Source: MED-G78 sp964343355
GTDB lineage: Bacteria > Pseudomonadota > Gammaproteobacteria > Magnimaribacterales > D2472
Direction: 5' to 3'
DNA: 14,834 bases
Assembly: GCA_964343355.1 (NCBI GenBank)
Contig: CAYFJC010000030.1
Location: 1-14,834, forward strand
Positions 7,101 to 14,413 of this stretch are shown in pieces (position 1 is the stretch's first letter; each line of letters opens with the position of its first letter). The notes beneath the pieces were generated by a model. The model did not search any database, was not told where the DNA came from, and saw only the letters and a program-made list of their open reading frames with translations. Made by a program: the position numbers and the translations under genes.

Positions 7101-8843
7101 CTACATTTTCTCTAAGGCTTCTATTCCTAGGAGATTTAAGCCATTGGATATAACCAGCTTTACCAGGCCTAGACTCTGTAAGATTGATTCTTGATTTTCT
7201 TTAGATTCTTTAAGAATAGGATTATTGTTGTAGTAGCTATGGAGCAGGTGAGCTATATCTCTCAGATAGAAGACAATTAGATGAGGTTGCAGAGTTTCAC
7301 CAGATCTCTCAACAACTCCTGGAAATTTAGATGCTTCATGAATTAATTTATCACAGGCAAGATAGGAACCATCTTTAATAGTATCTAAATTTTTAGGGAG
7401 TTCATTGTTAGATTCTAGATATTTGTTCTGGAGAGATGCAATTCTTGCATGAGCGTACTGAATATAAAAAATTAGGTTTTCTTTATTCTGAGATTTAGCT
7501 AATTCAATATCAAAGTCTAGATGTTGATCAGCCTGTTTAGATAAATAATAAAATCTCGCAGCATCGACACCAATTTCTTTTATAAGATCTTTCAGTGTAT
7601 AAAAACTTCCACTTCTTGTAGACATTTTTACTTTCTCTTTTCCTTGATAAAGATTAGCAAACTGAACTAGCTGCACATGAAGTTTATTTTTTGAAAAACC
7701 TAAGCCTTCAAGGGAGGCCTCTATTCTTTTAATATAACCATGGTGATCTGAGCCCCATACATTTATTAGCTTATCAAAGCCTCTGTCTACTTTATCTTTA
7801 TGATAAGCAAGATCTGCTGCAAAATAAGTTGGTCTGCCATCTTCTCTTATAAGAACTCTATTTTTATCATCTCCTGCTTTTTCAGTATTGAGCCAGATTG
7901 CACCTTTCTCTTCATAAGCCAGGCCATTTGTTTTTAATTGATCAATAGCCTGTGAAATCTTAGATTCTGAATCTTGAAGGGATCCAAGACTAGATTCATA
8001 ATACCAATTATCAAAGTCTACTTTAAAAGCTTTTAAATCTTCTTCTATACTTTTTAATACCGAATCTAGCGATACTTTTTTTATTTGCTCCCACAAACTT
8101 GCATCTTCTTCTTTAAAAATCTTTATAAGAGTATCAATTTGCTCTTCTGCATCCTCTGGTAATCCAGAGATAATATTTTTAACTTTATCGCTATCAATCT
8201 TTGCATTTGGGTCAATCTGATTAGCGATGTCAATAATATATTCACCCTTATAGCCACTTTCTGGAAATGATTTTTCATCGAAACAATTATGCAATCGCAG
8301 CCAAACGCTAGCAGCTAAAATATCTATCTGTCTTCCAGCATCATTAATGTAGTACTCCTTTGAAACAGAGTAGCCATTAGCCTGAAGAATCTTTCCAATA
8401 GCATCTCCAAAGGCTGCACCTCTTCCATGGCCAACATGAAGAGGGCCGGTTGGGTTTGCAGATACAAATTCTATTTGGATACTTTTTTTATAACCATGAT
8501 CAGAATGACCAAACTTATTATTTAATTCTGATGATTCATTAACAACATCAGCGAAATAAGATCTATTTAAAAAAATATTTAAAAACCCTGGACCTGCCAC
8601 TTCAACATCTGCCACCTCTTTAAGCTCAACTAAATATTGTTTTATTTTTTCAGCTATTTCTCGTGGATTAACTCCCAGCAAATTACCAGAAACAAGACCA
8701 ATATTTGTAGTGATATGTCCTTTACTTAGATCGTCTGTAATTTCAGTCTTATATTTATCTTTAATAAGTTGGATATCATCTCTATCAAAGCCGCTATCTT
8801 GATCTAAAAAACTTTTTATATGCTCATTAAAAAGGTTAATCAT
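7101..8843 (-). CDS. argS: Arginyl-tRNA synthetase
   Basis: Class I aminoacyl-tRNA synthetase that charges tRNA-Arg. The 580 residues match the usual length (about 560-590). An N-terminal tRNA D-loop recognition domain (1-110) ends in GPGFLNIFL. The HIGH-type signature is HVGH at 136-139 within NPTGPLHVGHGRGAAFGDA. YFAADLAYHKDK (340-351) and WGSDHHGYIKR (363-373) follow. The second signature loop is KMSTRSG (406-412), the non-KMSKS variant common in one ArgRS subgroup. The C-terminal helical anticodon-binding (DALR) domain contains IQYAHARI and ends at EALEKM. It starts 2 bases after efp and is followed 2 bases later by the SPOR gene. Identification is firm. Confidence 0.97.
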   Translation of the reverse strand: MINLFNEHIKSFLDQDSGFDRDDIQLIKDKYKTEITDDLSKGHITTNIGLVSGNLLGVNPREIAEKIKQYLVELKEVADVEVAGPGFLNIFLNRSYFADVVNESSELNNKFGHSDHGYKKSIQIEFVSANPTGPLHVGHGRGAAFGDAIGKILQANGYSVSKEYYINDAGRQIDILAASVWLRLHNCFDEKSFPESGYKGEYIIDIANQIDPNAKIDSDKVKNIISGLPEDAEEQIDTLIKIFKEEDASLWEQIKKVSLDSVLKSIEEDLKAFKVDFDNWYYESSLGSLQDSESKISQAIDQLKTNGLAYEEKGAIWLNTEKAGDDKNRVLIREDGRPTYFAADLAYHKDKVDRGFDKLINVWGSDHHGYIKRIEASLEGLGFSKNKLHVQLVQFANLYQGKEKVKMSTRSGSFYTLKDLIKEIGVDAARFYYLSKQADQHLDFDIELAKSQNKENLIFYIQYAHARIASLQNKYLESNNELPKNLDTIKDGSYLACDKLIHEASKFPGVVERSGETLQPHLIVFYLRDIAHLLHSYYNNNPILKESKENQESILQSLGLVKLVISNGLNLLGIEALEKM

Positions 8844-8845
8844 AA

Positions 8846-9406
8846 TTAAACTCTACTGACATAGCTTTCAGTGCGTGTATCTACCTTTATAGTCTCACCT
8901 TCATTAACAAATAATGGAACTTGAATACTTACACCCGTTTCAAGTTCAGCTATTTTAGTTGCACCTGATACTGTATCGCCTCTAACGCCTGGCTCAGAAG
9001 CAGTAATAGCAAGGTTCACAAATACAGGAGCTTCGATAATAATCGGTTGATCATCCCATAAGACTATTTCACATCTCTCTTGGCCAACAAGCCATTTTTT
9101 AGCATCTCCAATAAGCTTAGCCCCGACCTCTAACTGTTCAAAATTATCTGGATCCATGAAATTCCATGTCTCCCCATCAGAATATAGAAAATCCATTTCC
9201 CTATGGCTCACGTCAGCGGTTTCTGCACTTTCGCCAGATTTAAATGTTTTATCAATAACATTTCCTGTTAAAAGATTTCTATACTTTACTCGCATAACGG
9301 CTTGGCCTTTACCGGGTTTATGAAACTCATGATCAATAATAGAACATGGAGCACCATCTAATAAAAGTTTAGTTCCGTTTTTAAACTGGTTTGTTGAAAT
9401 TTTCAT
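8846..9406 (-). CDS. efp: Translation elongation factor P
   Basis: EF-P relieves ribosome stalling at polyproline stretches. The 186 residues cover the three domains: the KOW-like domain I (1-65), OB domain II (66-127) and OB domain III (128-186). The modification loop is HEFHKPGKGQA, with Lys33 at the position of E. coli Lys34, the beta-lysylation target of EpmA/EpmB. This suggests the EpmAB-type modification rather than the rhamnosylated arginine type. The domain III signature ASEPGVRGDTVSGATK (137-152) is complete. It is the first gene of the minus-strand operon and shares a 38-base divergent spacer with the peptidase gene. No clear Shine-Dalgarno precedes the ATG. Confidence 0.97.
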   Translation of the reverse strand: MKISTNQFKNGTKLLLDGAPCSIIDHEFHKPGKGQAVMRVKYRNLLTGNVIDKTFKSGESAETADVSHREMDFLYSDGETWNFMDPDNFEQLEVGAKLIGDAKKWLVGQERCEIVLWDDQPIIIEAPVFVNLAITASEPGVRGDTVSGATKIAELETGVSIQVPLFVNEGETIKVDTRTESYVSRV

Positions 9407-9444
9407 AATATACTATAGGTCTATTTTAAAGGGGTGATTATCAA
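9407..9444. promoter_or_regulatory. Divergent promoter region between efp operon and M2 peptidase gene
   Basis: This 38-base AT-rich spacer must hold or overlap the start signals for both directions. On the minus strand, TAAAAT (9423-9428) lies 18 bases after a weak TTGTTC (9447-9452), a possible promoter for the ten-gene operon. On the plus strand, GGGGTGA at 9431-9437 is a good Shine-Dalgarno-like match before the ATG at 9445, and TATACT at 9409-9414 is a possible -10 box without a convincing -35. The two transcripts probably use overlapping polymerase footprints. Confidence 0.35.
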
Positions 9445-11259
9445 ATGAACAAATTATTTAGCTTACTTATAACAATATTTATTTTAGTGTCTTGTTCCTC
9501 AAACGATTCTGAAATTAAAACTATATCTGATGTAGAGTCTTTTCTAGAGAAGGTGGAGCAAGAGAATAAAACTCTTGGACCAGTTGCATCTTCTGCATCA
9601 TGGATAAGTTCTAATTTTATAACTTACGATTCGCAAAAGATAGCTGCAGATTTTGGTAAACGCTATTCTCTGATTTCAGTAGAAAGAGCAAACGAAGCAG
9701 CAAGCTTTGATGAAGTAGATCTGCCTGATGAAATGAGAAGAAAACTAAATTTAATAAAAGGTGGTTTTGTTATGCCAGCCCCTCTAGACGATGCTTTAGC
9801 TGGAGAAATAGCTAATATAGAATCTGAACTGGGCGCCATGTATGGATTAGGCAGTCATTGCTTTGACGAAAATGATTGTTATGACCTTGAAGCTTTTGAG
9901 CAAATCATAGACTCATCAAGAAATCCAGAAGAGCTTTTAAAAGCATGGACGGGTTGGAGAGAAATAGGCAAGCCTATGAAGGATAAGTATATGCGCATGG
10001 TTGAAATAGGTGACCTTGGTGCGAGAGACCTTGGCTATGATGGTCTAACTGATTTATGGTTTAGTAAATATGATATGCCTGCTGAAGAGTTCCTTGAAGA
10101 GACAGATAGAGTCTGGGAAGAAGTAAAACCTCTTTATGATGCACTTCAATGTCACGTTCGAGAAAAGTTAAATGAACATTATGGAGATGATATTGTTCCT
10201 TCCGAGGGAATGCTCCCCGCTCATGTTCTAGGAAATATGTGGGGTCAATCATGGGCTAATGTATATGATTTAGTCTTTGAAGAAGATCCAAATGCAGTTT
10301 CTATTAATTTAACTTCACTTATCGAAGAAAAAGATTTAACTGAGCGTGAGATGGTCGTAATAGCTGAAGATTTCTTCTTATCTTTAGGATTTGATCCATT
10401 ACCAGAAACCTTCTGGGAAAGATCTTTATTTACCAAACCTCAAGATAGAAATGTAGTGTGTCATGCATCAGCATGGAACCTAGATCCAGATAATAACGAC
10501 TTAAGAATAAAGATGTGTATACAAAAGAATGAGGAAGATTTTGTAACCATTCATCATGAGTTAGGTCACATTTTTTATTACCAAGCTTACAACGATCTGC
10601 CTGGAGTATTTAGAGGAGGAGCCAATGATGGCTTCCATGAAGCTGTTGGAGATTTATTGGCTTTATCAATTACTCCAGATTATTTAAATCAGATTGGTTT
10701 TGTTACTAAAGCTGAGGCAGAAGCAGCTGAACAAGACCCCATTGCATTATTAATGAAGCAAGCTTTAGATGGCGTTGTCTCAATTCCATGGACTTTAATG
10801 TTAGATAAATGGAGATCAGGTATTTTTACTGGTGAAATAACAAAAGAAAACCTAAATTCTAGTTGGTGGGAATTAAGAGAAAAGTATCAAGGCATTACAT
10901 CTCCAATGGAAAGAGGTGAAGAGTATTTTGATCCAGGTGCTAAATATCATATTCCTGGTAATACTCCATACACGCGATACTATCTTGCAAAAATTATGCA
11001 ATATCAGTTCCATGAATCATTATGTAACGACATAGGTTTCGAAGGACCTCTCCATGAGTGTTCAATTTATAATAATCCTGAGGCTGGGGTAAAAATAAGA
11101 AATATGCTGGCAATGGGTCAAAGCAAGCCTTGGCAGGATGCTTTTGAAGCTTTAACTGGAGAAAGAGCTTTAAGTGGAACTTCAATTTTAAATTACTATA
11201 AACCTCTTCAAGAATGGCTAGAAAAAGAAAATGAAAGCCGCTCATGTGGTTGGGAGTAG
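9445..11259 (+). CDS. M2-family peptidyl-dipeptidase (ACE homologue), predicted lipoprotein
   Basis: Zinc metallopeptidase of the angiotensin-converting-enzyme family, releasing C-terminal dipeptides from peptides. The 604 residues start with a lipoprotein signal: hydrophobic 4-15, then lipobox LVSC with Cys17, so the enzyme is probably lipid-anchored and faces the periplasm or outer-membrane leaflet. The active site is complete: H371-E-L-G-H375 as zinc ligands with Glu372, the third ligand Glu399 in GFHEAVGD (spacing 28, as in human ACE), and CHASAW with His340. The KYHIPGNTPYTRYY block supplies Lys500, His502, Tyr509, Arg511 and Tyr512, which match ACE substrate- and chloride-site residues. 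Length equals one ACE catalytic domain. A likely role is scavenging of extracellular or periplasmic peptides; the natural substrate is unknown. A DUF1295 gene follows after 3 bases. Confidence 0.93.
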   Translation: MNKLFSLLITIFILVSCSSNDSEIKTISDVESFLEKVEQENKTLGPVASSASWISSNFITYDSQKIAADFGKRYSLISVERANEAASFDEVDLPDEMRRKLNLIKGGFVMPAPLDDALAGEIANIESELGAMYGLGSHCFDENDCYDLEAFEQIIDSSRNPEELLKAWTGWREIGKPMKDKYMRMVEIGDLGARDLGYDGLTDLWFSKYDMPAEEFLEETDRVWEEVKPLYDALQCHVREKLNEHYGDDIVPSEGMLPAHVLGNMWGQSWANVYDLVFEEDPNAVSINLTSLIEEKDLTEREMVVIAEDFFLSLGFDPLPETFWERSLFTKPQDRNVVCHASAWNLDPDNNDLRIKMCIQKNEEDFVTIHHELGHIFYYQAYNDLPGVFRGGANDGFHEAVGDLLALSITPDYLNQIGFVTKAEAEAAEQDPIALLMKQALDGVVSIPWTLMLDKWRSGIFTGEITKENLNSSWWELREKYQGITSPMERGEEYFDPGAKYHIPGNTPYTRYYLAKIMQYQFHESLCNDIGFEGPLHECSIYNNPEAGVKIRNMLAMGQSKPWQDAFEALTGERALSGTSILNYYKPLQEWLEKENESRSCGWE

Positions 11260-11262
11260 ATT

Positions 11263-12108
11263 ATGCAATCAATAATGTATTTAACTTTTGCAGCCCTTGG
11301 TTTTGTAATTCCTTTTGGAATTAGCTTAGCTATTGGCAATGAGCTCGTCCAAAATATAGTCTTAGCTGTTTATATAATTCAGTGGATTGCCTTTATACCT
11401 GCTTATATGCTTCAAACAGAAAAATTTTATGATTTAACTGGCAGTATTACTTATACGAGCGTATTTGCTTATTGTATATATTTAGCCACATTAGGCGATG
11501 TTAACTGGGGCTCGTTAATAATTTCAATTCTAGTAATTTTATGGGCAGGACGTTTAGGAACTTTCTTATTTACAAGAATAGCTAAAGATGGAGAGGATAA
11601 ACGTTTTAGAACCATTAAGCCTGATATAGCACAATTCTTTATGACATGGACACTTCAGGGAATGTGGGTTTCACTTTGCTCTTTATGTGCCATTACAGCC
11701 ATAACAAGCGATACAGGTATTATTGTTAATGGTATTTTTTATATAGGTGTAATGATGTTTATTGGAGGATTTGCTATAGAAATAGTTGCAGATCAACAAA
11801 AGTCTGCATTTAGAGCCATCCCAGAAAATAGAAATAAATTTATTACCAGTGGGTTGTGGGGTAAATCAAGACATCCGAATTACTTCGGTGAAATAATGCT
11901 GTGGACTGGAGTTGCTGTTATGTCTTTTTCTTCATTATCAGGTCTGGAATATGCAACATTAATATCACCAATATTTACCTACTTATTATTAGTAAAAATT
12001 AGTGGAGTTAGAATGTTAGAGGGAAGAGGGCAGAAAACATGGGGTCAAGATGAAGAGTATATTGCCTATATGAAAAACACACCTATGGTGATGTTAAAAT
12101 TTTGGTAG
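11263..12108 (+). CDS. DUF1295-family multi-pass membrane protein (steroid-reductase-like fold)
   Basis: Integral membrane protein of 281 residues with about seven hydrophobic segments. The C-terminal half bears the family signature: D177QQKSAFR (177-184) and SGLWGKSRHPNYFGE (196-210). These resemble the nucleotide-cofactor region of the steroid 5-alpha-reductase C-terminal family and of isoprenylcysteine methyltransferases. No substrate can be assigned; an NAD(P)H-dependent lipid or isoprenoid reductase is a family-level guess. The start follows the peptidase stop by 3 bases, with GGGAG in the last peptidase codons acting as Shine-Dalgarno, so the two genes are very likely co-transcribed. 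Nothing in the sequence links its chemistry to the peptidase. Confidence 0.85.
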   Translation: MQSIMYLTFAALGFVIPFGISLAIGNELVQNIVLAVYIIQWIAFIPAYMLQTEKFYDLTGSITYTSVFAYCIYLATLGDVNWGSLIISILVILWAGRLGTFLFTRIAKDGEDKRFRTIKPDIAQFFMTWTLQGMWVSLCSLCAITAITSDTGIIVNGIFYIGVMMFIGGFAIEIVADQQKSAFRAIPENRNKFITSGLWGKSRHPNYFGEIMLWTGVAVMSFSSLSGLEYATLISPIFTYLLLVKISGVRMLEGRGQKTWGQDEEYIAYMKNTPMVMLKFW

Positions 12109-12136
12109 ACTATAATTATATTATTAATATAAAAAT

Positions 12137-12150
12137 TGAGAACCTTCTCA
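12137..12150. promoter_or_regulatory. 14-base dyad TGAGAA-CC-TTCTCA upstream of the DUF3450 promoter
   Basis: A perfect 6-base inverted repeat with a 2-base centre lies about 11 bases upstream of the proposed -35 box. The position suits an activator or repressor operator. It does not match the Fur, Zur or LexA consensus by eye, and it overlaps the first bases of the neighbouring terminator-like hairpin. It could be chance. Confidence 0.25.
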
Positions 12151-12173
12151 CAAAATAAATTTGTGAATTTTTG
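12148..12173 (+). terminator. Terminator-like hairpin after the DUF1295 gene
   Basis: TCACAAA (12148-12154) pairs with TTTGTGA (12160-12166) across a five-base loop, followed by ATTTTTG. The stem is 7 bp with few G-C pairs, so it is a weak intrinsic terminator. It is the only candidate between the peptidase/DUF1295 unit and the next transcription unit. Confidence 0.4.
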
Positions 12174-12190
12174 TATTAACTTGGTAGAAT
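12161..12190 (+). promoter_or_regulatory. Predicted sigma-70 promoter for the DUF3450/TtpC/ExbB operon
   Basis: TTGTGA (12161-12166, 4 of 6 matches to the -35 consensus) and TAGAAT (12185-12190, 5 of 6 to the -10 consensus) are 18 bases apart. Transcription would begin near 12197, giving a 5' leader of about 55 bases. The -35 box falls inside the right arm of the upstream hairpin, so terminator and promoter share sequence. Confidence 0.45.
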
Positions 12191-12205
12191 GACAGAACTT
12201 TTTTA

Positions 12206-12229
12206 GTAGTTAAAAAAACAATTAACTAC
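12206..12229 (+). other. Leader stem-loop in the DUF3450 5' untranslated region
   Basis: GTAGTTAA (12206-12213) is perfectly inverted as TTAACTAC (12222-12229) around an A-rich eight-base loop. The element lies between the predicted transcription start and the Shine-Dalgarno GGGAG (12239-12243), which is 9 bases from the ATG at 12253. It could stabilise the mRNA 5' end or bind a protein. It is too simple to be called a riboswitch, and the stem is AT-rich. Confidence 0.35.
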
Positions 12230-12252
12230 AAAGTAATAGGGAGCAACTTAAT

Positions 12253-13011
12253 ATGTTGAAATTACGAGCCATAATAATGTCTCTTGCAATGATTATTCCA
12301 TTTGTAGCAAATGCTACTGACATGGAAGCAGTCTTAGAAGTAGGCAGAGATAATTCAAATCAATCAGCTGTATCGCAAGATAAAATCGACAGCACAGAAA
12401 AGCAAACAGACAAAATTGTAAACGAGTGGAAGGTTGTCTCTAAGCAAGTCGAAGGCCTAAAGGTTTATAACCAGCAGAAAAGAATCCAAATTCAAGCTCA
12501 GCTTGATTTGATGGATAAATTAGATGATCAGCTAAAGCAGGTTGTTGTCATGCAAAGACAAATACCACCTTTAGCGCAAAGAATGCTTGAAGGTTTAGAA
12601 CAGTTTATTGAGTTTGATGTACCTTTCCATATTGAGGAAAGAAGACAAAGACTTGATTTAGTAAGAAGCTCTTTATCGAATCCAAAGGTAACAGCTTCAG
12701 AGCAAGTAAGACAAATTTTAGAAGCCTATAATATTGAAAGTGAATACGGTAGAAAGATTGATGCATTTGAATCTTCTATTGTTATTGATGGTCAAGAGAT
12801 AGTAGCTAACGTATTAGTTATCGGAAGAATTGGAATGTTTTATCAAACCAAAGATGAAAGAACTAGTGGTATATGGGATAAAGATGCCAATGACTGGATA
12901 GAACTAGATAGCGGATACAGAACAGCTATTAGAGACGGCATAAGAATGGCTAAAAAATTAGCTCCAACAGATATGTTGATGCTACCAGTAGTTGTTAAGG
13001 AGCAAATCTAA
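12253..13011 (+). CDS. DUF3450 periplasmic coiled-coil protein, TonB2-type cluster
   Basis: Secreted protein of 252 residues. The signal peptide is basic at 3-5, hydrophobic at 6-18, with an ANA|T cleavage site after Ala21. A long heptad-rich helix follows at about 40-105 (KIVNEWKVVSKQVEGLKVY, then QAQLDLMDKLDDQLKQ). Then comes the DUF3450 signature FIEFDVPFHIEERRQRLD (118-135), a helix (147-166), and a beta-rich module with VIDG (177-180) and GRIGMFY (191-197). No enzymatic motif is visible. DUF3450 genes typically sit upstream of ttpC-exbB-exbD-tonB, so a structural or regulatory role in that motor is inferred. Its stop overlaps the next ATG by one base (TAATG). A good Shine-Dalgarno GGGAG lies 9 bases before the start. 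Confidence 0.88.
   Translation: MLKLRAIIMSLAMIIPFVANATDMEAVLEVGRDNSNQSAVSQDKIDSTEKQTDKIVNEWKVVSKQVEGLKVYNQQKRIQIQAQLDLMDKLDDQLKQVVVMQRQIPPLAQRMLEGLEQFIEFDVPFHIEERRQRLDLVRSSLSNPKVTASEQVRQILEAYNIESEYGRKIDAFESSIVIDGQEIVANVLVIGRIGMFYQTKDERTSGIWDKDANDWIELDSGYRTAIRDGIRMAKKLAPTDMLMLPVVVKEQI
12997..13002 (+). promoter_or_regulatory. Strong ribosome binding site for the TtpC-like gene
   Basis: AAGGAG, inside the end of the DUF3450 gene, lies 8 bases before the ATG at 13011. It is the strongest Shine-Dalgarno in the cluster and fixes the start of the TtpC-like protein despite the one-base gene overlap. Confidence 0.7.
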
Positions 13012-14405
13012 TGAAATTTTTAAATTTATTTTATCTTATATTGATTGTTACATTTTCTACTTCATCTTTTGCACAAGATGCTGATGATGCAAGTGTTGAT
13101 CAAGAACCAACTACTGTTGAAGCACTTTTAGCTCTTGTTAAAGAGGGTAAAGTTAAAGAGCAAGCAGAAAATAATAAAAGAGAAGCAACTTTCTTAGCAA
13201 GCAAGAATAAGCAAGCTAGTATTTTAGCTGCTGAAAAAAGAGAACTTGCTAGGCAAGAAAAAATTGCAGACAAATTAGAGTCTGAATATAAATCAAATCA
13301 AGAAATTCTTAGAGTTAAAGAAGATTCCTATAAGAAAGAGCTGGGTTCATTGGTCGAATTATTTGGTCATATACAAAGTTCAGCTGGAGAAGCCTCATCA
13401 ATGTTTGCAGGCTCACTTACTTCTGCTCAATTTGGACTTGAAAGAGTTTCATTTTTAAATGGCCTAACTGGCAAAATGTCAGATACAACTGAGCTACCAA
13501 CTATAAAAGAAATAGAGCGTTTATGGTGGGAAATTCTAAATGAAATGAATGCTGGTGGAAATGTAGTTAAATTTAATACTACTGTTATTGATGTTGATGG
13601 GGAAACTTCTGAATGTGAAGTTACCAGAGTAGGTTTATTTAATGCTATTTGTGATGGTAAATATCTTGAATTTGCATCATCTAAAGGCCAGTATGCTTTT
13701 CTTCCAAGACAACCAGCTGGAAGATATACAAAGAGTGCTAAGAATTTAGGAAATGCTGAAGGTGGCGATCAGGTTAAGTTTGGAGTTGATCCAACTGGAC
13801 CTACCGGCGGTAGCTTATTAGCAAACCTTATTCAAACTCCTTCGATGGCAGAAAGAGCAAAGCAAGGTAAAGAAGTTGGAGCAGCAATTATTGTGGTAGG
13901 TATTATCGGTATTGCAATAGCTTTTTGGAAACTATATAGCTTATATATGGTTAGTTTAGCTGTTACTAGGCAGACTAAATCTAAAACTGCATCATCAGAC
14001 AATCCTCTAGGAAGAGTTCTAAAAGTAGGAGAAGCCAACTTTAAGAAAGATATAGACACATTAGAGCTTCGTTTAGCTGAAGCAATCATGGCAGAAAGGC
14101 CTTCGATTGAGAGAGGTATAAGTGTTGTAAGAATAATCTCGGTTGTAGCTCCTTTAGCGGGTCTACTTGGAACTGTTACAGGTATGATCGTAACATTCCA
14201 GCAGATTACACTTTATGGTACTGGAGATCCTAAGCTAATGGCTGGTGGTATTTCACAAGCATTAGTTACAACAGTTCTAGGCCTATTAGTTGCTATCCCA
14301 ACAACTCTTCTTCATTCATTTACTGCATCGTCAGCTAAAGGAATTATTAGTATTTTAGAAGAACAGAGTACTGGTATATTGGCTGAGCATTCTGAAACTA
14401 GCTAG
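13011..14405 (+). CDS. TtpC-like protein: periplasmic coiled-coil region fused to a MotA/TolQ/ExbB domain
   Basis: Probable accessory subunit of a TonB2-type energy-transduction complex in the inner membrane, as TtpC is for Vibrio TonB2. The 464 residues start with a signal peptide (SFA|Q, cleavage after Ala21). A charged coiled coil spans about 40-110, followed by a periplasmic module (144-270) containing Cys202 and Cys214, which could form a disulfide. Three membrane helices follow at about 289-312, 372-396 and 415-437. The proton-channel domain holds the ExbB/TolQ core APLAGLLGTVTGMI (380-393) and MAGGISQALVTTVLGLLVAIP (410-430 in outline). It is about twice the length of ordinary ExbB. 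The periplasmic part resembles the preceding DUF3450 protein (R206-V-G-L-F versus R192-I-G-M-F). The gene starts in overlap with DUF3450, and exbB follows after 8 bases. Confidence 0.88.
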   Translation: MKFLNLFYLILIVTFSTSSFAQDADDASVDQEPTTVEALLALVKEGKVKEQAENNKREATFLASKNKQASILAAEKRELARQEKIADKLESEYKSNQEILRVKEDSYKKELGSLVELFGHIQSSAGEASSMFAGSLTSAQFGLERVSFLNGLTGKMSDTTELPTIKEIERLWWEILNEMNAGGNVVKFNTTVIDVDGETSECEVTRVGLFNAICDGKYLEFASSKGQYAFLPRQPAGRYTKSAKNLGNAEGGDQVKFGVDPTGPTGGSLLANLIQTPSMAERAKQGKEVGAAIIVVGIIGIAIAFWKLYSLYMVSLAVTRQTKSKTASSDNPLGRVLKVGEANFKKDIDTLELRLAEAIMAERPSIERGISVVRIISVVAPLAGLLGTVTGMIVTFQQITLYGTGDPKLMAGGISQALVTTVLGLLVAIPTTLLHSFTASSAKGIISILEEQSTGILAEHSETS

Positions 14406-14413
14406 TTTTATAT

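Noticed and set aside
10061..11245. Three short minus-strand open frames opposite the M2 peptidase gene
   Set aside because: They lie opposite a strongly conserved gene and have no ribosome binding sites or family features.
12109..12252. Fur or Zur operator, or a metal or cofactor riboswitch, before the energy-transduction operon
   Set aside because: No GATAATGATAATCATTATC-like or Zur-like sequence is seen, and the leader is too short and simple for a known riboswitch.
13832..14089. 85-residue minus-strand open frame opposite the TtpC-like gene
   Set aside because: Antisense to the membrane and cytoplasmic part of a conserved protein; no start signal.
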